NCBI GenBank assembly: GCA_963682025.1
Contig: OY821520.1
Span: 237,160,364 to 237,224,363 of the forward strand
Source: Cordilura impudica
Taxonomy: Eukaryota > Arthropoda > Insecta > Diptera > Scathophagidae
DNA length: 64,000 nucleotides
Direction: 5' to 3'
Positions 1 to 10,869 of this stretch are shown in pieces (the stretch's first letter is position 1; every line of letters begins with the position of its first letter). The notes below the pieces were generated by a model. The model had not been told where the DNA came from and made no database searches. It saw nothing but the letters and a program-made list of their open reading frames with translations. A program made the position numbers and the translations under genes.

Positions 1-274
1 ACTATTTTACGGAAATATACTTTTTAGAAAAGCTACTTTTTTTAAGAAAGGGTATTTTTAAGAAAATTTAATTGTTTAAGAAAATTTCCCTTTAGAAAAG
101 CAAAAAAGATACTTTTAAAAAACACACTTTTTCAAAAAAGGTATTTTTAAATAATTATAGAAAAGGTACTTTCTTTAGGAAAGATACTTTTCTAAAAAAC
201 GACTTTCTTAAAAATTGGTACTTTCAAAACAAAAAAAATGTTTTTTAAGAAAAGCTAATTTTTAAGAAAATGTA
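1..274. repeat. degenerate AT minisatellite, left flank of mariner
   Basis: The stretch is built from imperfect repeats of a motif like TACTTTTTTAAGAAA with variants (agaaaagctacttttt, ggtatttttaa). The same motif resumes at 10200-10620 on the other side of the transposon nest, so both stretches were probably one array before insertion. The TA at 273-274 is the likely mariner target site. No coding potential is seen. Confidence 0.75.
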
Positions 275-304
275 CGAGGGCGGATCAGTAAGTCCGTGAC
301 TTTT
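275..304 (+). repeat. left terminal inverted repeat of mariner
   Basis: The segment read inward, with core AGTAAGTCCGTGACTTTT, is complementary to 10180-10199 with one mismatch over 20 bases. It follows a TA dinucleotide, the target of this superfamily. Confidence 0.8.
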
Positions 305-440
305 CGAAATTTCCTCGTAGTTATATGAAATGCAACACTGCTCCTATCAGGTACCACCTGTTAGTAGACTACTGTAAAATTTTGAGCAAGTTCCGTCATT
401 TACATCTGTTCAAAACATACAACCTCGTGCTTTTTTTTTA

Positions 441-887
441 ATGGAAATAAGTGAATTTCAAGTACTCATTAAACATTATTTTTTGCGAAAAAAAAACCGT
501 CAATCAAACCAAAGAAAAGCTTGATAAATACTATGGGGACTCTGCACCATCGGTTTCATTGGTAAAAAAGTGGTTTACTGACTTTCGTTGTGGTCGCACA
601 AATACAAAAAAATCCACGATATGGTGTTGGCCGATCGAAGAGTAAAAGTGCTTGAGATTGTTGATGCCATAGGCATTTCATATGCCAGTGTGGTTTCGAT
701 TTTAAATGATCAGTTTGGTTTAAGAAAGCTGTCTGCCAGATGAGTGCCGCGTTTGCCCTCAATTGACCACAAAAGTAATCGTGTGACAACTTAAAAATTC
801 CATGAATTTGGCTACGAATTTGTACTTTATCCGCCATATTCTCCGGATTTAGCCCCCGGTGACTATATCCTGTTTCCAAACCTAAAG
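441..887 (+). pseudogene. mariner transposase, N-terminal part and one catalytic block
   Basis: The ATG at 441 opens a mariner-like N-terminus (QVLIKHYFL), a frameshift in a poly-A run near 495 follows, and the reading continues with DKYYGDSAPSVSLVKKWF, typical of the mariner helix-turn-helix region. A second frame (from about 621) gives DRRVKVLEIVDAIGISY and RKLSAR, then a stop. Most of the catalytic middle is missing: reading jumps near 800 to YPPYSPDLAPGDYILFPNLK (826-887), which holds the third catalytic Asp (GDY, codon 861-863). The gene is cut at 887 by the LINE insertion and resumes at 9836. It is a dead copy with a frameshift, stop, internal deletion and interruption. Confidence 0.88.
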
Positions 888-1123
888 GTGTTATCGTGAT
901 TGTCATGATAGACGGACGTATAGCGGGAAAAAAATACTTTGTATTTTTTCAATATGTGCTTTATTTTAAATAGTGTTGTAGTGCATACAATTCGTTAAAA
1001 TAATCTTTTTTAACAAATTCCAAGAGGCAAAGACTCTTAAAAAAACAAACAACAAAAAAAAAAAACAAATCGTATAATTAAAGGAAATGAGTGAGCACAG
1101 TGCTCTAAACTCCGAATTAAAGA

Positions 1124-2362
1124 ATGACAAAAAAAAATGTATTAATCTCACCAAGAAAAAACAATAACGATCATTTTACGAATGTTAGAAAAAGAAAAAG
1201 CGAAATGCTTAACAATACAATGAATAAACAACTAAAAAATAATTACTATGCAATTCTTGACAATGATACACATTGCAACCAAGAATATTTAAACAAATTT
1301 GAAACACATGTTCATGAACATGAAATAACAACACCATCTCAAAGTTCTTCGTATGTGGAAAAAAATGTAAATAACGAAAATATAATAAATCAGAACCAAA
1401 ATAAAAACAAAAAAATTCCACCAATTATTATACTTAATGTGGAACCTAATGAATTATTAGAATTTATCAAAAAAGGTTTAGAAATTAATAATTTTAAAAT
1501 TAAAGAACTAAATAATAAAAAAAAAACAGCATTGTTTATGTCATCTATAGATGATTTCATTCGTGTTAAAGCTTATCTTGAAAAAACCAAAGCTGAATTT
1601 TTCACTTTTACCCCAAAAAGCCTAAAAACTAAAACTTATCTTCTAAAAGGGCTAAGCGCTAACATTGAAACTGATGAGATCTATGAGGAACTTTGCAATT
1701 TTAACAGCGATCATTTGAAAATCTTAAAAGTCAATCAATTTAAAACTAAAAAATCTGTTGCAAATGGACAAAATCTTCCCATATATATGGTTCAAATTAA
1801 TGGCGTAAGCAATATTAATGAACTTTTAAATCAATAAATGGACTTTTTCACCGTTGCATAAGATGGGAACCTCTAAGAAAATATGGATTTACCTAATGTA
1901 GAAAATGCCAGAGTTTTTCCCACAGTGCTTCAAACTGTTTTTTAACACCTAGGTGTGTCAAATGTGATAAAATACAAAATATCGGAAAATGTGAACAAGA
2001 AAGAGTTTCGGAAAATGAAAGGGAAAAACTATATTGCGTGCTATGCAACCGGTACGGACACACTGCATCATATCGTGGATGTGAAAAGGACAAGGAAATA
2101 CAACAAAGGCTCCGTGCCAAAAAAACAAAATTTGTCTGAAAAAAGATTACCAAACAAAACTCTGAATTTTAACTCTTCTATGAGCTTTGCCAACGTTTTG
2201 AGAAACAACACACCAATCGTAAACACTCCTAACTCCATTCACCAGATTTTGGAACAACTAAATAACACCATGCAAAATTTGTCCAACCAACTATTAAATT
2301 TAGACAAACAACTACAACTACAAACAAGTAGAATAGATACTATTTACTCTATGTTGAATTAA
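1124..2362 (+). pseudogene. Jockey-like LINE ORF1 (gag-like, zinc knuckles)
   Basis: The open part 1124-1837 (237 aa) is Lys/Asn-rich and contains a segment from about residue 97 (PPIIILNVEP onward) resembling the domain that precedes C2HC zinc knuckles in Jockey-clade gag proteins. After a frame change the reading from about 1897 gives CRKCQSFSHSASNC, a textbook CX2CX4HX4C knuckle, then CVKC and a third knuckle-like CVLCNRYGHTASYRGC near 2035-2090. The open frame to 2362 ends in a Gln/Asn-rich coil. Such proteins bind the LINE RNA and form particles with it. At least two frameshifts make it nonfunctional. Confidence 0.75.
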
Positions 2363-2364
2363 AA

Positions 2365-5300
2365 TGGATGAAACAACTGTAAAAAACCTTAAGATAATTG
2401 AAATTAATGTAAATTCTATTATAAAACTTAGTAGTATGATTTGTTAGTATGATTTGTTAAATTTTATAAAATTACACAATCCAGACATAGTTTTGCTAAA
2501 TGAGACAAAACTAAATACGAAACACAAACTTCATTTTGAAGAATATGAATTAATAAGAAAAGATATAAAATTCAATTAAAAAATATATAAAATTCAAAAA
2601 CTACACAAATAACATCAGCAATACACTTAAATGTTTGGAGGCTTGCATTATTAAGATACTATTGCTGACAAATAAAACCTTATACATTATATCAGCTAAT
2701 TATCCCTCCGGTAATAACGGCAATGTTTTAATATCCGATTTAAACTCAATTTTCAAATCTTGTAAATTACAAAATCCAAACATTTATTATATAATGTCAG
2801 GAGATTTTAAATGTAAACACTCCGATTGGGGCAATGCCATAAATAACATTTAATAATTCTCTGAAACAATGGTTAGAGAATAATGAAATCAGCTTTAAAT
2901 GTAGCCTTTATGCCTCTGCCACCCCATCCTATCCAAAATGTGGTTCGTATTTAGATTTGTGTTTAGCAGATTCTCGTCTACCTATCCTCAGAATTAATAA
3001 TACTGTTAACTCCCTTAAAACTTTAGATTATGACAGTGATCATAATGCGTTAGTGATTGAATTACTAAATGATACAAATGACCCTTTTTTCTTTTTTCGT
3101 AGAAGGTCCCAAACCTAAATTTAATTATAAAAAGACAAATTGGAAAAAATTCAAAAAAAATATAACTAATGTATGTAGAAATACTGACCCCATTCCTAAT
3201 AGCAAAAATCTTTCTAATGCTGAAATTGACTACTACTAAAATAAATTAAATGATGTAATTATAGATTCTACAAATAAAATTGTCCCGAAATTTCAAAATA
3301 ATAATACAATAAACATATTTGTAAATCCAATTATAAAAAAATTACAATCCGAAAAAAGTAAAACTTTATCTACAATAAAAAAAACACAATAGATTCGAAA
3401 TTGTATGTAGTCCTCAAGAATTTAATCACTTAAAATCTAAATTAAAGCTAATTAAGAAACTAATTAATGATAATTTCACCTTATCAGTTAATAGATACTG
3501 TAAGGATAAACCAACATAGTTAGATCAAAGAAACCCGTCACGTATGTTTAGCGAGGTAAAAAAAACAATTTAAACCCAAATTGTCATTGAATATAGATAA
3601 ACTAGAAATTGTACAAGAAGAAGAAATTTTGTTACGATATGTTGGTATAAATCCTCTCAATGCAGAGAAAGATAATGAGAATTTTATTATAAGGGAGCAA
3701 CAACAAATTTTAAACTTAATAGGCGCTTCTCTGCAAAAGACTCTCTCTTTTAAGGAGATTGATAATAATAATGAATTGCATGTGGTAGTTGACAATGGTT
3801 TCACCAGATTTTTAGAAACAAAATCTGAAATGAACTCAATCAATCATCCTACACAATTTTCAATACAAATAAAAGGGCAAATAAAATAAGTGATTCACAG
3901 TCTGATAATTTTTTTATAACAAAATATAAACTTTTTTATATTTTCAAAAAATTGAGAAACAAATTGTCAGCTGGTGTCGATACTATTCCCAATATAATAT
4001 TGAAAAATATTCCGGAAGTTTTAATTCTTGAATATTGCACATTGTTCAATAACATGCTCAACAACTCTTATTTCCCTAGATCTTGGAAACTTGCAAAAAT
4101 TGTGGTGTTGGCCAAGAAAGATAAAAACACCAGCAATCCAAAAAATTTGAGAGCTATAAGTTTACTAAAAAAACGATACACAATTCGGATTCAAGTACAA
4201 ACACTCTACAATACACGGAATTCACCTACTAGTTTCCAATATCAATTGGAATTGAAATAAATCTCTTTATACGGGGGCATGTCTTGTTGATTTTGAAAAG
4301 GCTTTCGATAGCATATAGATTCCTGGTCTTATATATAAACTTCTAAAATACAAATTTCCATTTCAATTGGTTATTTTAATTCATAATATGCTTTGCAATA
4401 AATCATTTTTAGTATGCCATAAAAATGAAGTTAGCCAAAAGAAGTTCATTATTGTTAATGGACTACAACAAGGAACGGTTAATTCTCCTATACTTTTTAA
4501 TATATTTATTTATGACCTTTTAAATAGCATTAATGATATTATTGGATTTGCAGATGATATTATAGTATAACTATCATGCTGATAATAAAATTAATAAAAT
4601 AAATGAAAAATTACAAAGTTACTTTAATATTATCGAAAAGTATGCTGTTGATTGGCAAATGAAGATAAATACAAATAAATGCGAAGCCATACTATTCCGT
4701 CCTCCTGTAGGAAGGTGTAACAATAATATAAGACAGAACTGGAAATCTTTCCGTATAAAAGCCAGTAATAATACAAATATCCCTAATAAGCAGACAGTTA
4801 AATATCTAGGAATTCACTTGGACAAGTTTCTATACTTTAATGAACATGTTAATTTACAAATAACAAAAGCAAGAAAAGCTTTCTTTATGTACAAAAATCT
4901 ATTCTTTTCCCAGCACATTAAACCTGAGATCAAGCTTATTTTATATCAATCCTTAATTCGTCCTATTTTCACTTATGGTTGCCAAATTTGGTTCAACGTT
5001 TCACCGTCATATATATAGAAAAACTACGGAAATTTGAAAGAAAATGCCTTAGAGCCTGCACTGCGCTATGCAGATCACCAATTAGTAATTTTACGAAATA
5101 TATAAGCAATCAAAAACTTTATAATGCTTCCAAAATTAGCAGAATTGATAATTTCATCATATACATAATTAGAAATCACATTAGAAAAAGCTGCGAGTGC
5201 TATGAAAACGATTTAATAATGGCACCCTATTATGTCAATGATGATTATATAACTGCAACGTTACGAAATGGTTACATACCACCTGAGGCCTTCGCATATC

Positions 5301-5489
5301 TGGATAGAAAAGGTTTTATACGAAACTGGCGTCCCTATACTTTTTCATATTTATAGAAGGGCCAATATAAAAGCTATCACTAACAATCAACTTACAGTTG
5401 AAAACAAAAGATTTGATACCAGCATTTTTCGTGGCGATAAGAATATCCTACCAAACTTAAATGTTAGTAAATACTGGTGGCTAAATTAG
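2365..5489 (+). pseudogene. Jockey-like LINE ORF2: endonuclease and reverse transcriptase
   Basis: The reading begins near 2365 with an AP-endonuclease start (KIIEINVNSI, then DIVLLNETKLN), passes GDFKCKHSDWGNA near 2800 (the GDFNAKH-type motif) and DSDHNAL near 3030-3050, all in changing frames with stops. Reverse transcriptase follows: SAGVDTIPNIILKN and PRSWKLAKIVVLAKK (3960-4150), DFEKAFDS near 4290, GLQQGTVNSPILFNIF near 4460-4510, and FADD at about 4547-4558. The C-terminal thumb-like part runs through YLGIHLDK and the end at 5489. The GTVNSPILFNI form of the RT motif fits the Jockey clade. It is a decayed pol copy with many stops. Confidence 0.8.
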
Positions 5490-5607
5490 GTACCGGAATT
5501 TCTTCTTCTTCTTTTTTTTTTAATTCTTGACTATTTCTTTTATCGTATTTGCTAAAAAAGTGAGGTTTTTGAAAAATTTTCTTTACATCGAAATTATCAT
5601 TAATACA

Positions 5608-6270
5608 GACAGATAATAAAAACGAACTCTTATGTGAGCTCGATAAGAGATTCGATGAAATAAAGAGTGATTTAAATGCAATTAGAAGTAGAGTAAATAA
5701 ACTTGAAACAGAGAACGCTGAAATGAAACATATGAAAGACGATATACTTGATTTAAAACGAAAAATATTAAAACAAGAGAACTCGGTAGTGGCCGGCGGT
5801 ATACGAATTCGTGGTGTACCCTACTATGATAATGAAAATCTTATTGACATTTTTAGTTCTATATGTGATAATTTAAAAATCGATACACCTCAACTAGAAA
5901 ATATATATAGACTAAAAAAAATATATAGAGAAAATAAACCATACTCCCCTAGTGATGAAGTTATAGTTGCTAAATTACATTCTCCGTACGAAAAAAACTT
6001 TCTTCTAAGAACAATTGCTAAGTTTAGACGAGAAAATAAAATTACGTTGTGCCAAAAACATGCTGGTTTTAATTGTGATGATCCGATATACGTAAATGAA
6101 AATTTAACGCCTTATAATCACAAAATACTACAATCCGCCTTGAACTTAAAAAAAATAACCACATTAAAACTACATTTACTGAACGTGGACTTGTATTCGT
6201 AAGGAAGTTTGATTCGGAGGAACCAGTACTAATTGAATTTATTGAACAACTAAACCAGCTTTTTCGTTAG
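5608..6270 (+). pseudogene. CR1-like LINE ORF1 (coiled-coil RNA-binding type)
   Basis: The reading ELDKRFDEIKSDLNAIRSRV with the following KLETENAEMK is a short coiled coil. It leads into GGIRIRGVPYYDNENLIDIF and a basic, RRM-like region ending near IEFIEQLNQLFR and a stop at about 6270. The open frame shown by 5723-6202 is cut by a frameshift near 6150, after which the sequence continues in another frame (ERGLVFVRKFDSEEP). The architecture of coiled coil plus basic RNA-binding domain is typical of ORF1 proteins of CR1/L1-like elements, which package the element RNA. The N-terminus is not resolved. Confidence 0.65.
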
Positions 6271-6579
6271 CCAAATGATGTATACTTTAATATTACTATC
6301 TTGCTATAATCCTAATTTTTTACCATTTTTTTATATAATTGTTTCTATTAATTTGTGCTTCGTTTCAATTAATTCAATTTATTATTTTCTTAATTATATA
6401 ATTTTTTAATTTAAACATAAGTTCAATCAAACTTAACTTATATGATTCAACTATTTTCTTATTAAACACTAAAATAAATCGTGTACAATTGAGCGTTGCT
6501 GTTGGTACGTATTTCTTTAATGATCCGTATGACTTTGTTACGTAATAATATAACATTTTCCAAAGACAGTACTGCAAAT

Positions 6580-9319
6580 ATGGTTAAAATATTGGCTAAA
6601 CAAAAAAATGGTCTTAAAATTTGCCACATAAACGCACAGAGTCTCGCAAGGGAAATTGACTAGTTTCGGCACATTTTTGAAAATTCTGGTGTGGATATTG
6701 TATGTGTATCTGAAACCTGGTTTGACGAATCTATCACAGATACTTTGGTATCAGTAGACGGCTACAATCTTTATAGAGCTGACAGAGCAGATGGGTACGG
6801 AGGAGTAGGCATTTATGTCAGAAGTGGATTAATTAGCAAAGTTAAACGCAGAATTGGTAATGAAAATGATAAAGTAGAACATTTATTTTTAGAATTGTGT
6901 GCAGCTGGAGGCAAGATTCTTATTGGTAGTGTTTATAGACCAAATCGTAATATAGACCTTGGGAATTTCTATAAAATGTTGGCGGAAGATTTTATACCTT
7001 TTTATGATAATATTATATTAACTGGGGACTATAATTCAAACCTGTTGGAAAACTGTAGTATGGTCGCAAATATGAAATCTCTTGGTCTTACGCCCGTGAA
7101 CACGCATATACCAACACATTTCACTACCGTTAACAACTCATTACTAGATTTATTCTTCGTCTCTGATGAAGCAAACACACTGATGTATGACCAACTATCT
7201 GCACCTGGTTTTTCTAAACACGACCTAATCTTTATAACCTATGATATTCCTTTAGAAGTTCCTAAGAAAAGAATAGAATTCAGAGACTTCAAAAACACAA
7301 ATTTCACTCAGTTGGAGGAAGCGTGTTGCCAAATCGATTGGAACTCGATATACTTTATGTTATCCGTAGATGATCAGCTGGCCTTCTTGGAACACCATGT
7401 CTCAGCCTTATATAATATTATTGTTCCGATCAAAGTAAAAACAATAAGCAAGCGACAAACACCATGGTTTACAGCGGAAATTAAAAAAACTTATAGAAAA
7501 TCGTGATAAAGCCTTTTTCCGATGGAAGCGGTTTAAAACAAACGCACTTCATGAACTTTATCGCACAACCAGAAAAATGTCAATAAAAGCATAAGGAAAG
7601 CTAAGGCCACATACTATGCTGAAAAGTTTTCAACATCAATTAATGCAAAAAAAACATGGAAAACAATTAGAGAAATTGGGGTTGGAAAGAGGAAGGGTAT
7701 AGAAGAAAATTTCATATCAAACCCTAATGAAATTAACGAGAATTTTATTAATATTCCAATGCCTCAAGCTGATCACTCATATTATGGCAACTATACCCCT
7801 AATTATGTCCCACAAACCCTTTTTTCATTTGACTGCGTTAGTCCCTTCGATGTACTTAAGAGCTGTCAATCTATAATGTCTAATGCAATAGGAATTGACG
7901 GTATTCACCCTACTTTTCTAAAAATGCTGCTTCCCTTCATTTTGCCGTATATCACGCACATTTTTAATAAAAATATTGAGTGATTTTCCCCAACGATGGA
8001 AACAAGCTAAGATCTTACCTGTACCAAAGTCGGCAACTGAATATCGGCCCATAGCTATATTACCATATCTGTCGAAGGCATTTGAACGGCTCTTTCATTG
8101 TCAAATAACGTCCTTCATAGATGATAATAACCTGCTTACCGACCGTCAATCTGGGTTTCGTGCCAAACACAGCTGTATTACAGCTTTAGCTGATGTAACA
8201 GAAGATATAAGGAGAGATATTGATGATGGCCGCGTGGTAATATTAGTGCTGTTAGACCATTCAAAAGCTTTCGATACGGTGGATTACACAGTTTTGCTAC
8301 AAAAGATTAAGAACACTTTTCACCAACTTCTGTTGCACTTATGAAGTCTTACCTAGTAAATCGTTCGCAATGCATAGAAACTAATAAAATTGCATCGACG
8401 TTCCTTCCTGTGGTAAGAGGTGTACCACAGGGTTCTATCCTTGGTCCCCTCCTTTTCTCAATTTATGCTTCTGATCTACCTAAACAGTTAATTCACTGCA
8501 ATATAAGAATGTATGCTGATGACCTACAGCTATATATTAGCAGCAAGAAAGAAAAAAATTGAAGATTGCAGTAGAAATTTGAATGATGACTTAGAACGTG
8601 TTTCTCGTTGGGCAGCTACAAATGGACTGAGTCTCAATCCACAAAAAACAAAGTGTATTTTGGTGCGTAACAGATTGACAAGAATCTCAGACAATCTAAA
8701 CATATATATAAATGATCAACAAATCGAAATCGTTGAACGAGCAAAAAATTTGGGTGTTATCTTTAATAAAACATTGACTTGGTCAGACCATGTCGCTGCT
8801 GCCTGTGGTAAAACGTATTCGATGTTACGAACACTTTGGCCTACCCAATATTGTACACCAATTAATATACGCTTGCTACTTGTAAAGACATACTTAATAC
8901 CAACACTACTATATGCATGTGAAATATTTGCAAGTTGCGATACTAAAAGTAAGTCCAGGCTAAATATAACGTTTAACAATATCGCAAGATACGTTTACGG
9001 GCTCAGAAGGTTCGATCAAATTTCATCTTATTCAAAGCAAATTTTCGGTGTCAATTTTGATGACTTATTAAAAATAAGATGTCTTACTTTTTTACACAAA
9101 ATAATTAGTAACCAGAGACCAGAATATCTTTATAACCGATTGCGTTTTAGTAGGCTTCGGAGAAATAACAATTTAATTCAATTTCGGCACTATACGTTGG
9201 TATCTGAATGGCAGTTTTTCATACATGCAGCACGTCTTTGGAATGGTTTACCGTCTACAATTAAAGGAATCAGCAACGGCTCAATTTTCAAAAAGAAAAT
9301 TTTACAACAATACATTTAG
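6580..9319 (+). pseudogene. CR1-like LINE ORF2: endonuclease and reverse transcriptase
   Basis: The ATG at 6580 opens MVKILAKQKNGLKICHINAQ, the usual endonuclease start. A stop at 6661-6663 interrupts it, then comes DIVCVSETWFD (catalytic Glu), TGDYNSNLL (GDYN motif) and SKHDLIF in 6691-7506. RT motifs include IGIDGIHPTFLK (7890-7920), QRWKQAKILPVPKS (7985-8035), DHSKAFDTVDY (8255-8286), VRGVPQGSILGPLLFSIYAS (about 8416-8475) and MYADDLQLY (8510-8535). Frameshifts lie near 7505, 7980, 8340 and 8550. The C-terminal part 8560-9319 is open and ends before the 3' tail. Overall this is the best preserved LINE of the window but not intact. Confidence 0.85.
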
Positions 9320-9593
9320 AAAATTTTTATTTTTTTACAATGCACATATACTAACTTGCTGTTAACAAATATATATTGAAAATTTTTACTGTATACTTTT
9401 TATTTGTTTTTTAAATTCTATATGCCACTTATAAATATCTATTATTTGTATATAAATCAATATTTTGTTTTTTATTATTAATATTTAATATTGTCACAGT
9501 AATGTTAAGTTGTATTGTAAATCAAACTCCAACTAACATATTTAAACCTGTTCTGTTTTGAAGATTTCATGTCTTGTTGAACAGGATACCAAA

Positions 9594-9640
9594 TTTAAAT
9601 AAATAAATAAAATAAATAAATAAATAAATAAAATAATACT
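9594..9640 (+). repeat. (AAAT)n tail at 3' end of CR1-like LINE
   Basis: Tandem AAAT/AAATA units close the element about 275 bases after the ORF2 stop. Downstream sequence (9641-9838) ends in an A-run that abuts mariner codons, so it is taken as the 3' end of the enclosing Jockey-like LINE. Confidence 0.65.
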
Positions 9641-9835
9641 ATGTATATAATTTGTATAAAAATCATAATTAGTTTTAAAAATTGTATATAATGTATATAT
9701 CTTTTATGCCTTTATGAAATATACTAGAGAGCTCGATTATGGGACAGTGTATAATTATAAGTTATATAAACTCTTGTTTTGTTTATTTCTAGTTCAACTA
9801 TAATAAAAATTTTGTTAAAATAAACGTTAAAAAAA

Positions 9836-10148
9836 AAGATGTGGCTCGGTGGAAAGAGATTTAGCTCCAACGATGAAATTATTGATCAAACAAAATGCCT
9901 TTTATGGACCTCGCAAAATCCTATTTTTTGGAAGAGATACAAAATGAGAAACGTTGGACTAAGACCCAGATTTTGAGATATCAGTTAAACCTAGTTTTGT
10001 TAAACCCAGAATTTATTCATCAATTCCTTTATGAATTTGGACGTGTCTGAAAAAAATAATTCTCGGTTTAACTAAACTAAGTTTAACTGACATCTCAAAA
10101 ACTGGGCCTAAGTGTATTGAGTTAAAAGCAGATTATGTTGAAAAATAA
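9836..10148 (+). pseudogene. mariner transposase, C-terminal part (interrupted by MITE)
   Basis: The reading KMWLGGKRFSSNDEIIDQT, a frameshift, then DLAKSYFLEEIQNEKRW is the standard mariner C-terminal region. The 146-bp MITE splits the gene at 9962/10109. After it the reading continues as TKCIELKADYVEK and a stop at 10146-10148. Bridging the MITE (one TAA retained) brings EKRW and TKCIEL into one frame, so the MITE landed in a coding stretch that was intact at this spot. Confidence 0.88.
9963..10108. mobile_element. Tourist-like foldback MITE, 146 bp
   Basis: Near-perfect inverted arms of about 50 bases start GACCCAGATTTTGAGATATC on the left and, read inward from the right end, GGCCCAGTTTTTGAGATGTC. 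The copies of TAA at 9960-9962 and 10109-10111 are a 3-bp target duplication, typical of PIF/Harbinger-group MITEs. It lies in mariner coding sequence. Confidence 0.85.
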
Positions 10149-10179
10149 ATTTTTTTTCAAAAAAACTGTGTTTCATTAA

Positions 10180-10199
10180 AAAAGTCACGGACTTATTGA
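10180..10199 (-). repeat. right terminal inverted repeat of mariner (eroded)
   Basis: AAAAGTCACGGACTTATTGA is the complement of the inner part of the left arm at 275-304 with one mismatch. The outer ~10 bases expected before the TA are replaced by AT-rich sequence. Confidence 0.75.
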
Positions 10200-10620
10200 A
10201 AATTTATCTTTTTCTAAAAGCTGCTTTTAAAAAAAAATTTTCAAAGGCAATATTTTGAGAAAATGTATTTTTTTTTTAAGTAGACTTTTTTAAGAAAATT
10301 TACTTTTTCAGGAATATGCATTCATTAAAAAAAATATGTACTTTTTAAGGAGAGGAGGTACTTTTGAAAATAGGCATTTTTTAACAAAATATACTTTTTT
10401 AAGAAACGCCAGTTTTTTTAAGTAAATGAACTTTTTAAAGAAAATGTACTTATTTAAGAAATGGTACTTTTTCAAGAACAGGCAGTTTTTAAAAAAGTAA
10501 TTTTTTAAAAGCTATTTTTTAAAAAGGCACTTATAAGAAATGCTCCTTTTTAATAAAGCCCACTTTTTAAAGTTATTTTTCAGAAAATATAATTTCTAAA
10601 TTGTACTTTTTAAGTCTCTC
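10200..10620. repeat. degenerate AT minisatellite, right flank of mariner
   Basis: Imperfect units around ACTTTTTTAAGAAAATG repeat with variable spacing and match the style of 1-272. No gene is seen. Confidence 0.7.
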
Positions 10621-10869
10621 ATTCAATCTGGACCTTCCTTTGACCGGTTTCTCGTTCAAATTATGCATATACAGTGAGTGACAGTATAATGGCAACTTTT
10701 AACAATATACATTTTTGGCGACTTGAATGGTGACTACCAAAAAATTAAAAACTCTTTTATTAATTTATAAATATTTTTTTGTTTTATTTATTTAAAAAAT
10801 AACAAAAATTGACATAAAATACTTAAGAGTATTCATTTATATACTGTTGACAAAACAATGGCAACCTTT

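Larger units (their letters stand above)
5580..9640 (+). mobile_element. CR1-like LINE nested in the Jockey-like LINE
   Basis: A second plus-strand non-LTR element has ORF1 (about 5608-6270), ORF2 (6580-9319), an AT-rich 3' region, and a 3' tail of (AAAT)n-like repeats at 9594-9640. Short tandem repeats rather than poly-A at the 3' end fit the CR1 group. The exact 5' boundary is not visible; sequence after the Jockey ORF2 stop (5489) to about 5600 could belong to either element. Confidence 0.7.
888..9838 (+). mobile_element. Jockey-like LINE inserted in mariner, itself holding a CR1-like LINE
   Basis: The left junction lies right after the mariner codon for Lys in FPNLK. The right junction is a short poly-A run (9829-9837) followed by the next mariner codons. 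A non-LTR element on the plus strand starts near 888: 5' region, gag-like ORF1 (1124-2362), endonuclease and reverse transcriptase (2365-5489). Its 3' untranslated part probably resumes at about 9641, after the CR1-like insertion, and ends in the A-run. Any target-site duplication is hidden by the A-run (AAAG at most). The element is mutated throughout. Confidence 0.75.
275..10199 (+). mobile_element. mariner (DD34D-type) transposon carrying nested LINEs and a MITE
   Basis: The left terminus starts CGAGGGCGGATCAGTAAGTC after a TA. The right end at 10180-10199 carries the inverted partner AAAAGTCACGGACTTATTGA (19 of 20 bases agree with the left arm), but the outermost ~10 bases of that arm are eroded. 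Between them lie both ends of a mariner transposase: the N-terminal part to 887 and the C-terminal part from 9836. The middle, about 8.95 kb, is LINE sequence. Removing the inserts leaves about 1 kb, short of a normal ~1.3-kb mariner, because part of the transposase centre is also deleted. The flanks on both sides are the same minisatellite, which supports one insertion event followed by later nesting. Confidence 0.85.
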
